A stretch of DNA of 64,000 bases, from contig JBBSVM010000004.1 of NCBI GenBank assembly GCA_038046785.1, forward strand, positions 124,001 to 188,000, written 5' to 3'. The notes beneath the pieces are model-generated. The model was given only the letters and a program-made list of their open reading frames with translations. It had not been told where the DNA came from and searched no databases. The position numbers were made by a program, and so were the translations under genes. Source of the stretch: JAHFTW01 sp038046785. Lineage in GTDB: Archaea; Thermoplasmatota; E2; JACPAO01; JAHFTW01. Of the stretch, positions 41,847-50,126 are shown piece after piece; position 1 is the first letter of the stretch; each line of letters opens with the position of its first letter.

Positions 41847-43337
41847 TCAGAGGCCAGCGGTGCCGAAGAAGTCGCCGCCCTTGCCGTACACGGGGTGGTC
41901 GGCGGTCGGGGTGAACGTGTAGAGCCCCATGAAGCCGTCCGCCAGGTACAGCACGCCGTTCGGGCCCACCTCGACATCCCAATAGCTCGGGGCGTCCAGG
42001 TTGATGGTGAGGCCGCACAGCTGCGTCGAGACAAGGTCCTCGATGGGGTCCTCCACCGCCGTCGGGGTGCCGTCCGCGTAGGCGGCGTAGGCGATGGGTG
42101 CGGGGTTGGCCCAGAACTCGGGGGCGCGCAGGTCGAGCTGCCAGAGGCCGCCGTGGTAGCTGCTCACGGTGAGCAGACCGCCGTCGTGGAAGCGCGGGTT
42201 GTGCAGGCTGAAGGTGAGGCCCGTGTAGGCGACGTGCTCGCCGGGGTTGCGCCAGGTGCCGATGCGGTCCAGGGCGATGGGCTCGCTTGGCTCGTCGCGC
42301 ACATCGCGCAGCACGTTGCCGTCGATGACCCAGAGCGGGCTGACGACGGTGTTGGCGAAATCCTCGGACGTGAGGACGAGCAAGATCTGGCCGTCGGGCT
42401 GGAACGAGACGTCGGCGGTGTGGAAGTAGTGGTCCTGGTTCTCGTCCTCGGGCAGGTTCCAAACCGCGAGCTCGAAGGGGGCGGCGGGGTCGGTGATGTC
42501 GTGGATGACCATGCCGGAGCCACCGTTCGCCGAGATGGCCCAAGTGGTGTTCCATGGTGTGTCGCGGACGTAAATGTCGTGGCCGGTGCTGATGCTGGAC
42601 CTGTACACCAACGTCGCGGACTGCTCGGTGCGGGCGATCTCGTAAATCTTGCCGAAGATGAAGGCGTAGTCGGTGGTTCCGATGCGGTGGACTGCAACCG
42701 AGTGCTCGGCCAGTTCGCCCGGAGCGACGCCGGAGCCGCCGGTCTGCAGGTCGCCGAGGGTGCGGCCGGCGACGGTGAGGACGTCGGCGACGATGGGTCG
42801 GCTCTTGTCGCGCGTGTCAAGGAGGTAGGCGGCAACCGCGCCGCCCGGGTTGACGTGGCCGGCGCAGTCGACCGGTTCGGTGGCGATGACGACGTAGGAG
42901 CCGTCGGGGGTCGCTTCCATGCTGCGGTCGCCGCCGACCGAGCCGGGGATGGTCCAACGGCCGGTCTGCACCGGGTGCGCGGGGTCGGCGATGTCCCAGA
43001 TGACGAGACCGCCGTCCACGGAGACGGTGTGGCTGCCGTACACGGCGCCGAAGAGGTAGCCCGACTGCACATCGAGGGCGTGCAGGCCGGCGACGTTGGC
43101 TGCGTTCTGCAGCAACGGGTCGCGCTCAGAGAAGTCGTAATTCCAGAGGAATTTGTGCTGCGCCACGTCGGCGTGGTCGTGGCCAGCGCCTTCCGGCATC
43201 GGGTCGTCGGGCGGGGTGAGGCGGGTGGTGTCGTAGGTGACGCCGTTGGGGCCGGTCGAGCCAGAGGTCGGGGTCGTGGTGCTCGCGCAACCGGCGAGGA
43301 GCAAGAAGGCCGCCAGGGCGACGGAGAGACGCTTCAC
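41847..43337 (-). CDS. LVIVD-repeat surface lipoprotein (paralogue 2)
   Basis: A 496-residue lipoprotein. Signal MKRLSVALAAFLLLAGC gives Cys17. After a Thr/Pro/His-rich linker (TPTSGSTGPNG, EGAGHDHADVAQHKF) come propeller blades with LVIWDIADPAHPVQTGRW, MVIHDITDPAAPFELAVW and similar DxxDPxxP turns, and a late GLWQLDLRAPEFW blade. Start GTG 43337, 28 nt past TTATG at 43361-43365. Convergent with FEN1. Cell-surface binding or enzymatic role unknown. Confidence 0.85.
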   Translation of the reverse strand: MKRLSVALAAFLLLAGCASTTTPTSGSTGPNGVTYDTTRLTPPDDPMPEGAGHDHADVAQHKFLWNYDFSERDPLLQNAANVAGLHALDVQSGYLFGAVYGSHTVSVDGGLVIWDIADPAHPVQTGRWTIPGSVGGDRSMEATPDGSYVVIATEPVDCAGHVNPGGAVAAYLLDTRDKSRPIVADVLTVAGRTLGDLQTGGSGVAPGELAEHSVAVHRIGTTDYAFIFGKIYEIARTEQSATLVYRSSISTGHDIYVRDTPWNTTWAISANGGSGMVIHDITDPAAPFELAVWNLPEDENQDHYFHTADVSFQPDGQILLVLTSEDFANTVVSPLWVIDGNVLRDVRDEPSEPIALDRIGTWRNPGEHVAYTGLTFSLHNPRFHDGGLLTVSSYHGGLWQLDLRAPEFWANPAPIAYAAYADGTPTAVEDPIEDLVSTQLCGLTINLDAPSYWDVEVGPNGVLYLADGFMGLYTFTPTADHPVYGKGGDFFGTAGL

Positions 43338-43441
43338 GGCTCCAGCGACCCGGCTTGAGGCATAACGGTTGTGGATGGCGAGCGCGAAACATTCGCCCCA
43401 CCCCGGGAAAGCCCCATCCGTCCCAATCGGTTCAAGGCGCC

Positions 43442-45412
43442 GTGGTCCAGCTCCCCTACCAGCCCCGGCCCGGGCAGGAGGCGATGGGGAGCGCCATCCA
43501 AGAGGCGCAGACGACCCAGCGCCACCTCATCGTGGAGGCGGGCACCGGGACCGGAAAGACCGTGGTCGCCCTGGCGGCGAGTCTGGAGTCTTGCCGCGCC
43601 GACGGGCGGCGCCTGCTCTGGGCCTGCCGGACGAACAGCCAGCAAGCGCAAGTGGCCGCCGAGCAAGGGGCGCTCCAAGACGCCGGACTCGACCCAGGCC
43701 TGCTCATCCCGTTCGTCGGACGGCGCCACGCCTGCCCGCTGTTGCGTTCCGACCCGCGTTTCGTGGACGGCTCTCCCGAGGAGTTGGGCCGACTCTGCCG
43801 CGACGCCAAGCGCAAGGCGACCGAGCAGGTCCAGTCTGGCAAGCCGGTCGAGGGCGCCTGCCCGCACTACGCAACACTTCTGCGCGACGGCACCGGCCCG
43901 GTCGAAGCACTGCTGCGCCAGGGCGGCCTCACGGCGAGCACATTGGGGGCGCGCATCGAGGCGGCCGGTTCGTGCCCATATGAAGCGCTCAAGCTTCTTC
44001 TTCCCAAGGCGAACGCAGTCTCGGTTCCGCTGGTGTTCGTTCTCGACGAACGGCTGCGCCGCACCCTCCTCGACTGGATGGGGGTCCCCGCCAGCGAGTG
44101 CCATCTCATCGTGGACGAGGCGCATCACCTCCCCGATGCGGCACGCGCGCACGCCAGCCCCAAACTCTCGGCGGCAACGCTGCAGCGCGCCCTCAAGGAG
44201 GCGGAGGAGCTGCATGATCCTGTCCTGGCAGGAACCACCCTCTCCAGTTCACTTCTCACCGCAGTTTTGGGCGCTGTCCATCGCCTTGCACAGGAACATC
44301 TGCAGGGCGAGGATGGGCTCGTTCCGCCCGGCGCCCTCGACGACGAACTGTTCTCGCGCCTCAAGATGCCGACGACGCAGCTCGGCCGCATCCTCATCGA
44401 GATGGAACGCTGGAGCGATGTCGTGCGCGACCGGCGGCGCAAAGAAGGGCGGCTGCCCCGTTCCTACTTGGGTGCCGTGGCGCGCTTCCTCGAGGCTTGG
44501 CTCGCCGCGCGTGACCATCCAATGGTTCAACTTGTCCAGGGTGGCGAGAACCCGAGCCTGGAGCTCTACCTTCTGGACCCCGCCGCGGTGTTGGGCTGGC
44601 TGGGGGAGTTCGCCAGCACCACGCAAATGAGCGGAACTCTCGCCCCGCTCGATGAGCAGCGGCTCCTGTGCGGCCTCGACCCCGCCACGACGCGCCTTCT
44701 TCAGATTCCAAGTCCGTTCGACCCGGCGCGGCTGCGCATCTTCGGCATCGAAGGCATCGAGCGCCGTTTCGAAGCGATTCGGCGCGACCCCGCCCTGGTG
44801 GAACGGCAGCAGGAGGTGGCGCGGGCAGCGCTCGAACGCTGCCCCGGCCGCACCGGCCTCTTCTTCCCCAGCCACAAGATGATGGAGGAGTATCTCGAAG
44901 AGGGGTTCCTGCACGATGTGGAGCGGCCGCTTTTCTTCGAAGAGTCCGGCATGGGTCAAGCCGAACTTCTCGCCCTCGTCGAAGCGTTCCGCAGCGAGTC
45001 CTCAGGCCGCGGACTGCTGCTCGCGGTTCTGGGCGGTCGGCTCACCGAGGGATTGGATTTTCCCGGGCGCGCCCTGGAACACATTTTGCTGTTCGGCATC
45101 CCCTACCCCCGACCTTCAGCTCGCAGTCAGGCGCTCATCCATCACTACGACCGCGTGGCAGGCAATGGCTGGATGGTCGCGGTGCACAACCCTGTGGGGC
45201 GCACGCTGCGTCAAGCCATCGGGCGGATGATTCGCGGTCCGGACGACCACGGCACGGCGATTCTCTTGGACGATCGGGCGGTCCGGTTCCACAATCATCT
45301 GCCCGGTCTTCGCATGGTGGCCGGTCCGGAGTCCATTGCGCCGTTCGGGACTCCTGCGGACCCCGGCGGGTACCAAACAGCGGACCAAATTTTCAAGGAG
45401 AGCCCCTCCTGA
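43442..45412 (+). CDS. XPD/DinG-family Fe-S DNA helicase
   Basis: A superfamily 2, 5-prime to 3-prime DNA helicase for repair. The 656-residue protein has Walker A EAGTGTGKT at 32-40, four cysteines C98, C119, C140 and C178 suited to the XPD 4Fe-4S cluster, DEAHH (LIVDEAHHLPDAA), and C-terminal motifs V-VI (GGRLTEGLDFPG, RQAIGRMIRGPDDHG). The frame continues upstream through the region that holds the TATA for the divergent LVIVD gene; GTG 43442 (VVQLPYQPRPGQ) fits the family N-terminus. Gene follows a short divergent promoter region. Confidence 0.93.
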   Translation: MVQLPYQPRPGQEAMGSAIQEAQTTQRHLIVEAGTGTGKTVVALAASLESCRADGRRLLWACRTNSQQAQVAAEQGALQDAGLDPGLLIPFVGRRHACPLLRSDPRFVDGSPEELGRLCRDAKRKATEQVQSGKPVEGACPHYATLLRDGTGPVEALLRQGGLTASTLGARIEAAGSCPYEALKLLLPKANAVSVPLVFVLDERLRRTLLDWMGVPASECHLIVDEAHHLPDAARAHASPKLSAATLQRALKEAEELHDPVLAGTTLSSSLLTAVLGAVHRLAQEHLQGEDGLVPPGALDDELFSRLKMPTTQLGRILIEMERWSDVVRDRRRKEGRLPRSYLGAVARFLEAWLAARDHPMVQLVQGGENPSLELYLLDPAAVLGWLGEFASTTQMSGTLAPLDEQRLLCGLDPATTRLLQIPSPFDPARLRIFGIEGIERRFEAIRRDPALVERQQEVARAALERCPGRTGLFFPSHKMMEEYLEEGFLHDVERPLFFEESGMGQAELLALVEAFRSESSGRGLLLAVLGGRLTEGLDFPGRALEHILLFGIPYPRPSARSQALIHHYDRVAGNGWMVAVHNPVGRTLRQAIGRMIRGPDDHGTAILLDDRAVRFHNHLPGLRMVAGPESIAPFGTPADPGGYQTADQIFKESPS

Positions 45413-45433
45413 TGCGATAAAAAGAAGAATGGC

Positions 45434-45440
45434 TTTATAT
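45434..45440 (+). promoter_or_regulatory. Strong TATA box before a candidate ncRNA
   Basis: TTTATAT in GGCTTTATATCC, the closest match to consensus in the window. It would direct initiation near 45463; the reverse strand (GGATATAAAGCC) would point into the helicase 3-prime end. Confidence 0.5.
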
Positions 45441-45462
45441 CCAGCGGAAATAGAGGTTGCTA

Positions 45463-45577
45463 CGGAAGCGGTGCGCTGGAGTCGTAGTGCATCCCATCCC
45501 CTCCTCGTGAGGCCAGCCCCCTTCCTCGGCGGGGCGGGTCCGCTTCGGGCCCGCCTCGCCGTTTTCCGTCTGTTTTC
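45463..45577 (+). ncRNA. Candidate structured RNA of unknown class
   Basis: Between the helicase and pyrI genes, 29 nt past a strong TATA, lies a stretch without a good reading frame that ends in a very stable GC-rich hairpin (45528-45560, GGCGGGGCGGG on one side, CCCGCCTCGCC on the other, CTTC loop) followed by GTTTTCCGTCTGTTTTC. Promoter, structure and T-rich tail look like a stable RNA unit. It does not match 5S, SRP or tRNA by eye. Confidence 0.35.
45528..45577 (+). terminator. GC-rich hairpin with T-rich tail
   Basis: Stem 45528-45560 and T-rich tract 45561-45577. It may end the candidate RNA or the helicase transcript; on the other strand it follows pyrI. Confidence 0.45.
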
Positions 45578-45624
45578 GGTCTTGAGCGCGAGCTCGCACA
45601 AACCGCAGAATGGGCGACGCGGTC

Positions 45625-45915
45625 CTACCAGGTGGCTTTCTCGCCGACGTCGTAGTTGCGGATGACACTCAACGTCCCGTGTTTGCTGATGGCCTTGACT
45701 TTCTGCAGGTCAGAAGCGCTGAGTTCGATGTCCTCGAACTTGAGGACATCCTTGTGGCCGCCGCGGCTGGAGGGGAGATTGAGCGCGACGGAGACCACCT
45801 TGCTCGAGCCCTTGATGGGGTGGCCGAGTGCCGCGAGGATGGCAAGCGCCTTGCCCGCTTCGACGTGGTCGAGGACGGTGCCGTTGCGGATGGGGACAAT
45901 CTTGAACTCTTTCAC
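45625..45915 (-). CDS. pyrI: Aspartate carbamoyltransferase regulatory chain, lacking its zinc domain
   Basis: Allosteric subunit of ATCase. The 96 residues match the nucleotide-binding N-terminal domain: KIVPIRNGTVLDHVEAGKAL, NLPSSRGGHKDVLKFEDIEL and GTLSVIRNYDVGEKATW. Family members are about 150 residues, with a C-terminal zinc domain of four cysteines that docks on PyrB. Here a TAG follows directly after EKATW. Downstream one frame reads FCGLCELALK, which has one CxxC, but the first Cys pair is missing. ATG 45915 overlaps the pyrB stop (ATGA). Possibly a real domain loss or a truncated gene. Confidence 0.88.
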   Translation of the reverse strand: MKEFKIVPIRNGTVLDHVEAGKALAILAALGHPIKGSSKVVSVALNLPSSRGGHKDVLKFEDIELSASDLQKVKAISKHGTLSVIRNYDVGEKATW

Positions 45916-46805
45916 AAGCCACCTTCCAGGAGGGAGGCGAGAACGGCCATGCGCACAGGCACGCCACTTCGCGCTTGGTCAAAATACTTGGCCGCCGGCA
46001 GAACGTCCACGTCGGTGGCAATCTCGTCCACGCGCGGCAGTGGATGGAGGACGATGGCGCGGCTCTTGGTGCGGGTCAGCAGATCGGCGTCGATGCGGAA
46101 GTGCCCCTTGATGGCGTCGTATTCTTTGGCGTCGTCGAAGCGCTCCTTCTGGATGCGGGTGACGTAGAGAACATCGCAGGACGCGGCCGCCTCGTCGAGG
46201 GTCGCCGAGGGTGCTTTCGCGGCGAGCTCTTTGGGAAGCTCCAGGCCGGGGGCGGCAATCGACATCGGCTTGGCGCCCATTTTGAGGAGGGCGGGAACAA
46301 GGCTGTGCACGGTGCGGCCATGCTTGAGGTCGCCAACGAGTCCGACCTTGAGGCCGTCGAGCTTGCCTTTGTGCTTCCGCATTGTGTAGAGGTCGAGCAG
46401 GGTCTGCGTCGGGTGCTCGCCCGGCCCGTCGCCGGCGTTGACGATGGGAACCGAGGCGACGGCGCGCGCCCGTTCGGCGGCTCCCTTGAGCGGGTGGCGC
46501 ATCACGACCAGGTCGGCGTAGCCCGACAGCATCCGCACGGTGTCCTCCAGCGTCTCGCCTTTGGCGCTCGAGGTGGTGGCGGGATCGGAGAAGCCGATGA
46601 CGCGGGCGCCCAGCCGGTGCGCGGCCGCTTCGAAGCTCAGTCGGGTCCGGGTGCTCGGCTCGAAGAAGGCGGCGCAGACGATGCGGCCGTCGAGGAGTTC
46701 TTCGACCGCCGCCGGGTCGCGTTCCATCTGCGCTGAGCGGTCGAGCAGGGCAACGATGGCACGCTCGTCCAGGTCGTGGATGCTGGTCAAGTGGCGCAGG
46801 GTCAC
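45912..46805 (-). CDS. pyrB: Aspartate carbamoyltransferase catalytic subunit
   Basis: Joins carbamoyl phosphate and aspartate in the first committed step of pyrimidine synthesis. The 297-residue protein has the carbamoyl-phosphate motif FFEPSTRTRLSFEAAAHRLG, the 80s loop FSDPATTSSAKGETLEDT, MRHPLKGAAERA, GDGPGEHPTQTLLDLYT and the 240s HPLPRVDEIATDVD. Start GTG 46805 gives MTLRHLTSIHDLDE-type N-terminus and a normal length; the longer frame upstream runs through the tRNA-Val gene. pyrI follows with a 4-nt overlap. Confidence 0.95.
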   Translation of the reverse strand: MTLRHLTSIHDLDERAIVALLDRSAQMERDPAAVEELLDGRIVCAAFFEPSTRTRLSFEAAAHRLGARVIGFSDPATTSSAKGETLEDTVRMLSGYADLVVMRHPLKGAAERARAVASVPIVNAGDGPGEHPTQTLLDLYTMRKHKGKLDGLKVGLVGDLKHGRTVHSLVPALLKMGAKPMSIAAPGLELPKELAAKAPSATLDEAAASCDVLYVTRIQKERFDDAKEYDAIKGHFRIDADLLTRTKSRAIVLHPLPRVDEIATDVDVLPAAKYFDQARSGVPVRMAVLASLLEGGL

Positions 46806-46933
46806 GCAGCTCCATCTCTGCGAGGAAGAGGGCCCTGATGAAGATGGTGAGCCGCGCCGTGTCGCAATTCTCCTCAACGCAGGACTTATGAGGACGACCC
46901 AAGTCGGCGCAAACGGCCCGGGTCCAGAGAACC

Positions 46934-47006
46934 GGGTTCGTGGTCTAGGGGTTATGACAGCGCTCTTACAAAGCGCAGGTCGCCGGTTCAATTCCGGCCG
47001 AACCCA
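46934..47006 (+). tRNA. tRNA-Val (TAC)
   Basis: 73 nt, GGGTTCG acceptor paired with CGAACCC plus discriminator A. Anticodon arm GCGCT-CTTACAA-AGCGC gives TAC. T-arm GCCGGTTCAATTCCGGC. TTATG at 46886-46890 is a possible TATA. No intron, CCA not encoded. Confidence 0.96.
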
Positions 47007-47027
47007 TCGCCTCGGGCCGCGCGCACC

Positions 47028-47100
47028 AGCCCCGTAGTCTAGTGGTCAAGGATAGGGCCCTCTGGAGGCTTTGGCATCGGTTCGAATCCGGTCGGGGCTA
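47028..47100 (+). tRNA. tRNA-Gln (CTG)
   Basis: 73 nt, AGCCCCG acceptor closing with CGGGGCT plus A. Loop CTCTGGA gives anticodon CTG; the anticodon stem uses G-T pairs (GGGCC with GGCTT). T-arm TCGGTTCGAATCCGG. Only 21 nt after tRNA-Val, so probably co-transcribed. Confidence 0.93.
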
Positions 47101-47179
47101 CTCTCGAGGACATCGTGGTTCGGCGCGGCGCGCGCGTCCCGTTCGACTCAAATAGGGGGCTCAAGTGGGCCGCTTCGCC

Positions 47180-47251
47180 GCCGAAGTGGCTCAGTGGTAG
47201 AGCACCTCCTTGGTAAGGAGGTGGTCGCGTGTTCGAATCACGCCTTCGGCT
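47180..47251 (+). tRNA. tRNA-Thr (GGT)
   Basis: 72 nt, GCCGAAG acceptor with CTTCGGC and discriminator T as in archaeal tRNA-Thr. Anticodon arm CCTCC-TTGGTAA-GGAGG gives GGT. T-arm GCGTGTTCGAATCACGC. Own promoter TCAAATAGG at 47148-47156, about 29 nt upstream. Confidence 0.96.
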
Positions 47252-47398
47252 CTTTCTCCGAGATTTGGTTTGGGTGCCTGCCGCGCCCTGGAAACGTCGC
47301 TGCGCCGGATGTTCGTGATTGGAGTTGACGGTCGCACGGCTCGCCGTGAAGCGGGGCCGGATGCGGCGAGAATCTGAAACGCTGGCGTTGGCCCGTGG

Positions 47399-48187
47399 TT
47401 AAGCTGGGAGCGTGAACTCAAGCGTCATCCCGGTCGAGGGTTCGGCGTAGGAGTAGAGCAGAATCCAGCCGGTTCCTTCGGGCACGATGCCGGTGCAGGC
47501 AGCGCCGCCGTTGTTTCCTTCGCCGAGCACAGTGGTGGCATCGGGCGCGTAGAAGTTGCAGTCCGAGTCGCCGAGAACGTTGCCTGTGGCGGTGTTGGTG
47601 GCGAGGTAGCCCCAGTAGCGCTCATCCAGCACTTGCCAGAAGCCGTCAATGCCGCTGGCGTCGGGGCCCATCTCGAGCACGAAACAGGTGGCCAGGTCAC
47701 CGACACAGCCGAAGCTCTCCGGGAACTCGAAAACGGTCGGGTCGGGGGCGGCGCGCGCGACGACGGGGGCGCCAGCGAGGATGGTGAGGTTGAACCGGTC
47801 GGTCGCCGTGAGGGCTCCGTCGGAGACGGTGAGGCGGGCGGTGAAATTGCCGGCTTCGAGCGTGGCGTTCACGAGCGCTGGGAGGACGGTGCCGTTCTGG
47901 GTGATGTTGCCCACGACAAAGCTCCAGGTGATGGGCTTTCCTTCCGGGTCCGCGCCGGCGAGGGTGAAGGTGACGTTGAGCGGTGCGGTGCCGTTCACCA
48001 GGTTCGCGGTGAGGTTGGCGGTGGGCGCGACGTTGGCCTTGGCGGCGCTCGACGACGCGGTGCTGGATGAGGAGGGCAGCGTAATGCCGGCACTCTCTGC
48101 GGCACTTTCGGCCGCGTCCTTCACGGAGGCGCAACCGGCAAGAGCCGGAACAAGCATGGCCAAGGCAACCACCAGCACCAAGCGCAT
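47399..48187 (-). CDS. PKD-domain lipoprotein
   Basis: A 262-residue surface lipoprotein. Signal MRLVLVVALAMLVPALAGC gives Cys19; a Ser-rich linker (LPSSSSTASSSAAKAN) follows, then a PKD-type Ig fold (LTANLVNGTAPLNVTFTLAG, GNFTARLTVSDGALTATD) and a C-terminal domain with paired cysteines (ESFGCVGDLATCFVLEMG, DSDCNFYAP, GAACTGIVP). Likely cell-surface adhesion or matrix binding. ATG 48187 is 29 nt past TTATCT at 48211-48216. Neighbouring gene 48246-49178 has the same architecture. Confidence 0.75.
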   Translation of the reverse strand: MRLVLVVALAMLVPALAGCASVKDAAESAAESAGITLPSSSSTASSSAAKANVAPTANLTANLVNGTAPLNVTFTLAGADPEGKPITWSFVVGNITQNGTVLPALVNATLEAGNFTARLTVSDGALTATDRFNLTILAGAPVVARAAPDPTVFEFPESFGCVGDLATCFVLEMGPDASGIDGFWQVLDERYWGYLATNTATGNVLGDSDCNFYAPDATTVLGEGNNGGAACTGIVPEGTGWILLYSYAEPSTGMTLEFTLPA

Positions 48188-48245
48188 AACGCCACCACGG
48201 GACGATTTCCAGATAAGCCTTGGCGTGGCGGGTTTCGCGGGTTGG

Positions 48246-49178
48246 TCAGCGCACGAGGATGTGGGTTGTCGAGGCTTGGTTGGGCGCGCCGGCAAAGTAG
48301 ACGAGGATGACCGTCCAAGTCCCGGGGGCAGGCGCCTCGACGAGACCGACTTCGAAGCCGGCCGCGGTGCCGACGGCGGTCGGAACCCCAGTGGGGTCGT
48401 AGAGGTAGAGATCCATGTCCGGGACGCAGATTCCTTCATCCGCCGGGTCGCAAGTCTGGGTGGCCGTCGTGCCCGCCTCGACGAAGAGCGACACCGCCCC
48501 GTTCGGGACGACAATTTCGTACGCGACCAGGTAGGTCTTGTTGAAGTCGTTCTGGTAAGCAGTCATGGGCTGTTGGTCTTGGCAGACGAGGGCGTCCCCT
48601 CCGGGGATGGGCGAGCCGCACAGCGCGATGCTGGTCACCAAGCCGCCGGCCCAGGGGACCGGAATCGTGAACGCGAACGTCTTGTTCAGCAGCGGCGCGT
48701 TGCTTCCGGCAACCGGTGCGGTGGCGGCGAGGCTCAAACTGCTCTCCCGTTTCGCTCCGTCGGCGTAGGTCGCCGTCAGCTGCGCGACGAAGCTCCCTGC
48801 CACGGCGTAGCTGTGCGCGACCGTGGCCGGGAACGTGGTGCCGTCGACCGACTCGCCATCCCCGAACGCCAGGACGAACGAAACTGGGGTCTGCCCCTGC
48901 GAACTCACGGTGAAGTTGACTGCAAGAGGTGCCGCACCGCTGAGGCGGTCTGCCGCGAGTCCGACGGAGCGAGGGGGAGGCGTGCTGGAGCTGGAGGGCG
49001 AGGAGGCGGGCGAAGCGCTGCTCGGGGTTGAGGAGGCGGGGGGCGCGGAAGCAGCGAAACTGGAGGGTGCTTTCGCGCCGGAGGTGGTTTGGTTTTCGGT
49101 GTCCGCGCTGGAGCCGGCACAACCGGCCAATGCGAAGGTCAAGAGCGAGGCGGCAAGCAGGAGAGCTGCAAAGCGCAT
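48246..49178 (-). CDS. PKD-domain lipoprotein
   Basis: A 310-residue lipoprotein with signal MRFAALLLAASLLTFALAGC, Cys20. Residues 35-75 are a Ser/Pro/Ala-rich low-complexity stalk. A PKD domain follows (GAAPLAVNFTVSSQGQTP, FVLAFGDGESVDGTTFPATV, HSYAVAGSFVAQLTATYADG: the GDG and HxYxxxG pattern is typical). The C-terminal beta domain ends PAPGTWTVILVYFAG, with PDMDLYLYDPTG near 255, like bacterial pre-peptidase C-terminal domains. ATG 49178 lies 30 nt past TTAACTAG at 49201-49208. Confidence 0.78.
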   Translation of the reverse strand: MRFAALLLAASLLTFALAGCAGSSADTENQTTSGAKAPSSFAASAPPASSTPSSASPASSPSSSSTPPPRSVGLAADRLSGAAPLAVNFTVSSQGQTPVSFVLAFGDGESVDGTTFPATVAHSYAVAGSFVAQLTATYADGAKRESSLSLAATAPVAGSNAPLLNKTFAFTIPVPWAGGLVTSIALCGSPIPGGDALVCQDQQPMTAYQNDFNKTYLVAYEIVVPNGAVSLFVEAGTTATQTCDPADEGICVPDMDLYLYDPTGVPTAVGTAAGFEVGLVEAPAPGTWTVILVYFAGAPNQASTTHILVR

Positions 49179-49292
49179 GGGATGCAAACGGGGTGGTGGC
49201 CTAGTTAAGCAACGTAGCGACGTCGTGGAACTCACCTGTGGGGTCCTCTCCCAAGGTTTTATCGGGTCGGGCGGCGTAAAACGAGTGCTATC

Positions 49293-49670
49293 ATGGTCGC
49301 CACCATCAACGACATCCTGGAGATTGTTCGCTCCAACCCCTTCATCGATGGCGTCGGCTACTTCATCGAGGTGACCACGGCGAAGCCGGTGCCTCCCAAG
49401 GATCTGCCCAAGCTGACGGAGCGCATGCAGGCCGGCTTCTGCGACCACGCTGCCGCCACACTCGAAGGCGAGGATGTCCTTGGGCTGGATTTCCACGAAC
49501 ACATCTTCACCCAAGGCGACGGCGCCGAGGAAGAGATGGAGGCGTTCGCCGACGTCTTGCACCACGTCGAGCGCACCTACGGCATCGACCATCTCTGCAT
49601 CGAGCTGCAGTTCGACCTCGGCCGCGCCCGCAAGGCAAAGAGCGAGATGGACACGCTGCTCAAGCCGTAG
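49293..49670 (+). CDS. Conserved hypothetical protein (125 aa)
   Basis: A soluble acidic protein I do not recognise. Helices (INDILEIVRSNPF, LPKLTERMQAGFCDHAAATL, MEAFADVLHHVERTYG) alternate with strands (VGYFIEVTTAKPV, HLCIELQFDLG). DFHEHIFTQGDGAEEE has acidic and His residues that might bind metal. ATG 49293 follows TTTTATC at 49257-49263 with a leader of a few bases. Convergent with a small membrane protein gene. Confidence 0.6.
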   Translation: MVATINDILEIVRSNPFIDGVGYFIEVTTAKPVPPKDLPKLTERMQAGFCDHAAATLEGEDVLGLDFHEHIFTQGDGAEEEMEAFADVLHHVERTYGIDHLCIELQFDLGRARKAKSEMDTLLKP

Positions 49671-49705
49671 CGGCCCCGCCGTCTCGGAGAAGCGTCCGAT
49701 TTGCC

Positions 49706-50044
49706 TTAGGGTTGGCGCAGTGCGCCGAGAATCGCCCCGAGTGCAAGCGAGACGAGAAGACTGAGAACCCACGCCATCGCTCCAACGGCGACTCCCTTCC
49801 AAAAGTTCGTGCGGTAAATGGCGGCGGTGACAAGGGCGAAGACGGCGAGGCCAGCCAGAGCAGAGAGGAGGGGTTGGCCGATGAGGGCAGCGGCAAGCGA
49901 GCCGAGGAGGATGCCAAGGACACCAGCCGCGATGCCGCGCAACCAGGTCGAGCGGTCGAGGACGATGCGGGCTGCAACGTGGACGAAGAGGCCGACGACG
50001 AGGGCGGCCACGATGGCGGAGACGATGGAGTCGCCGCGCGACAA
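49706..50044 (-). CDS. Small membrane protein (112 aa)
   Basis: Four hydrophobic segments: VSAIVAALVVGLFVHVAARI, GIAAGVLGILLGSLAAAL, PLLSALAGLAVFALVTAAI and VAVGAMAWVLSLLVSLALGA. The small-residue, Gly-rich helices resemble DUF5518/TIGR04086-like small archaeal membrane proteins, but I cannot assign a family. The start is TTG 50044, with no strong alternative and no clear TATA. Lies just downstream of another small membrane gene on the same strand. Confidence 0.5.
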   Translation of the reverse strand: MSRGDSIVSAIVAALVVGLFVHVAARIVLDRSTWLRGIAAGVLGILLGSLAAALIGQPLLSALAGLAVFALVTAAIYRTNFWKGVAVGAMAWVLSLLVSLALGAILGALRQP

Positions 50045-50126
50045 CTCGTAGGCGGGGAACGGTTCGGCGAGGGGGGGTGAACTCCATGTTTTTCACATCG
50101 AAACAAAGGCCAAGGAGATTTCGTTT

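Noticed and set aside
45435..45668. Frameshifted zinc domain of PyrI
   Set aside because: No alternative frame downstream provides the four required cysteines in order, so a single frameshift does not restore the domain.
47252..47398. Coding gene between tRNA-Thr and the PKD gene
   Set aside because: Short frames on either strand overlap the tRNA or lack starts and homology; nothing supportable seen.
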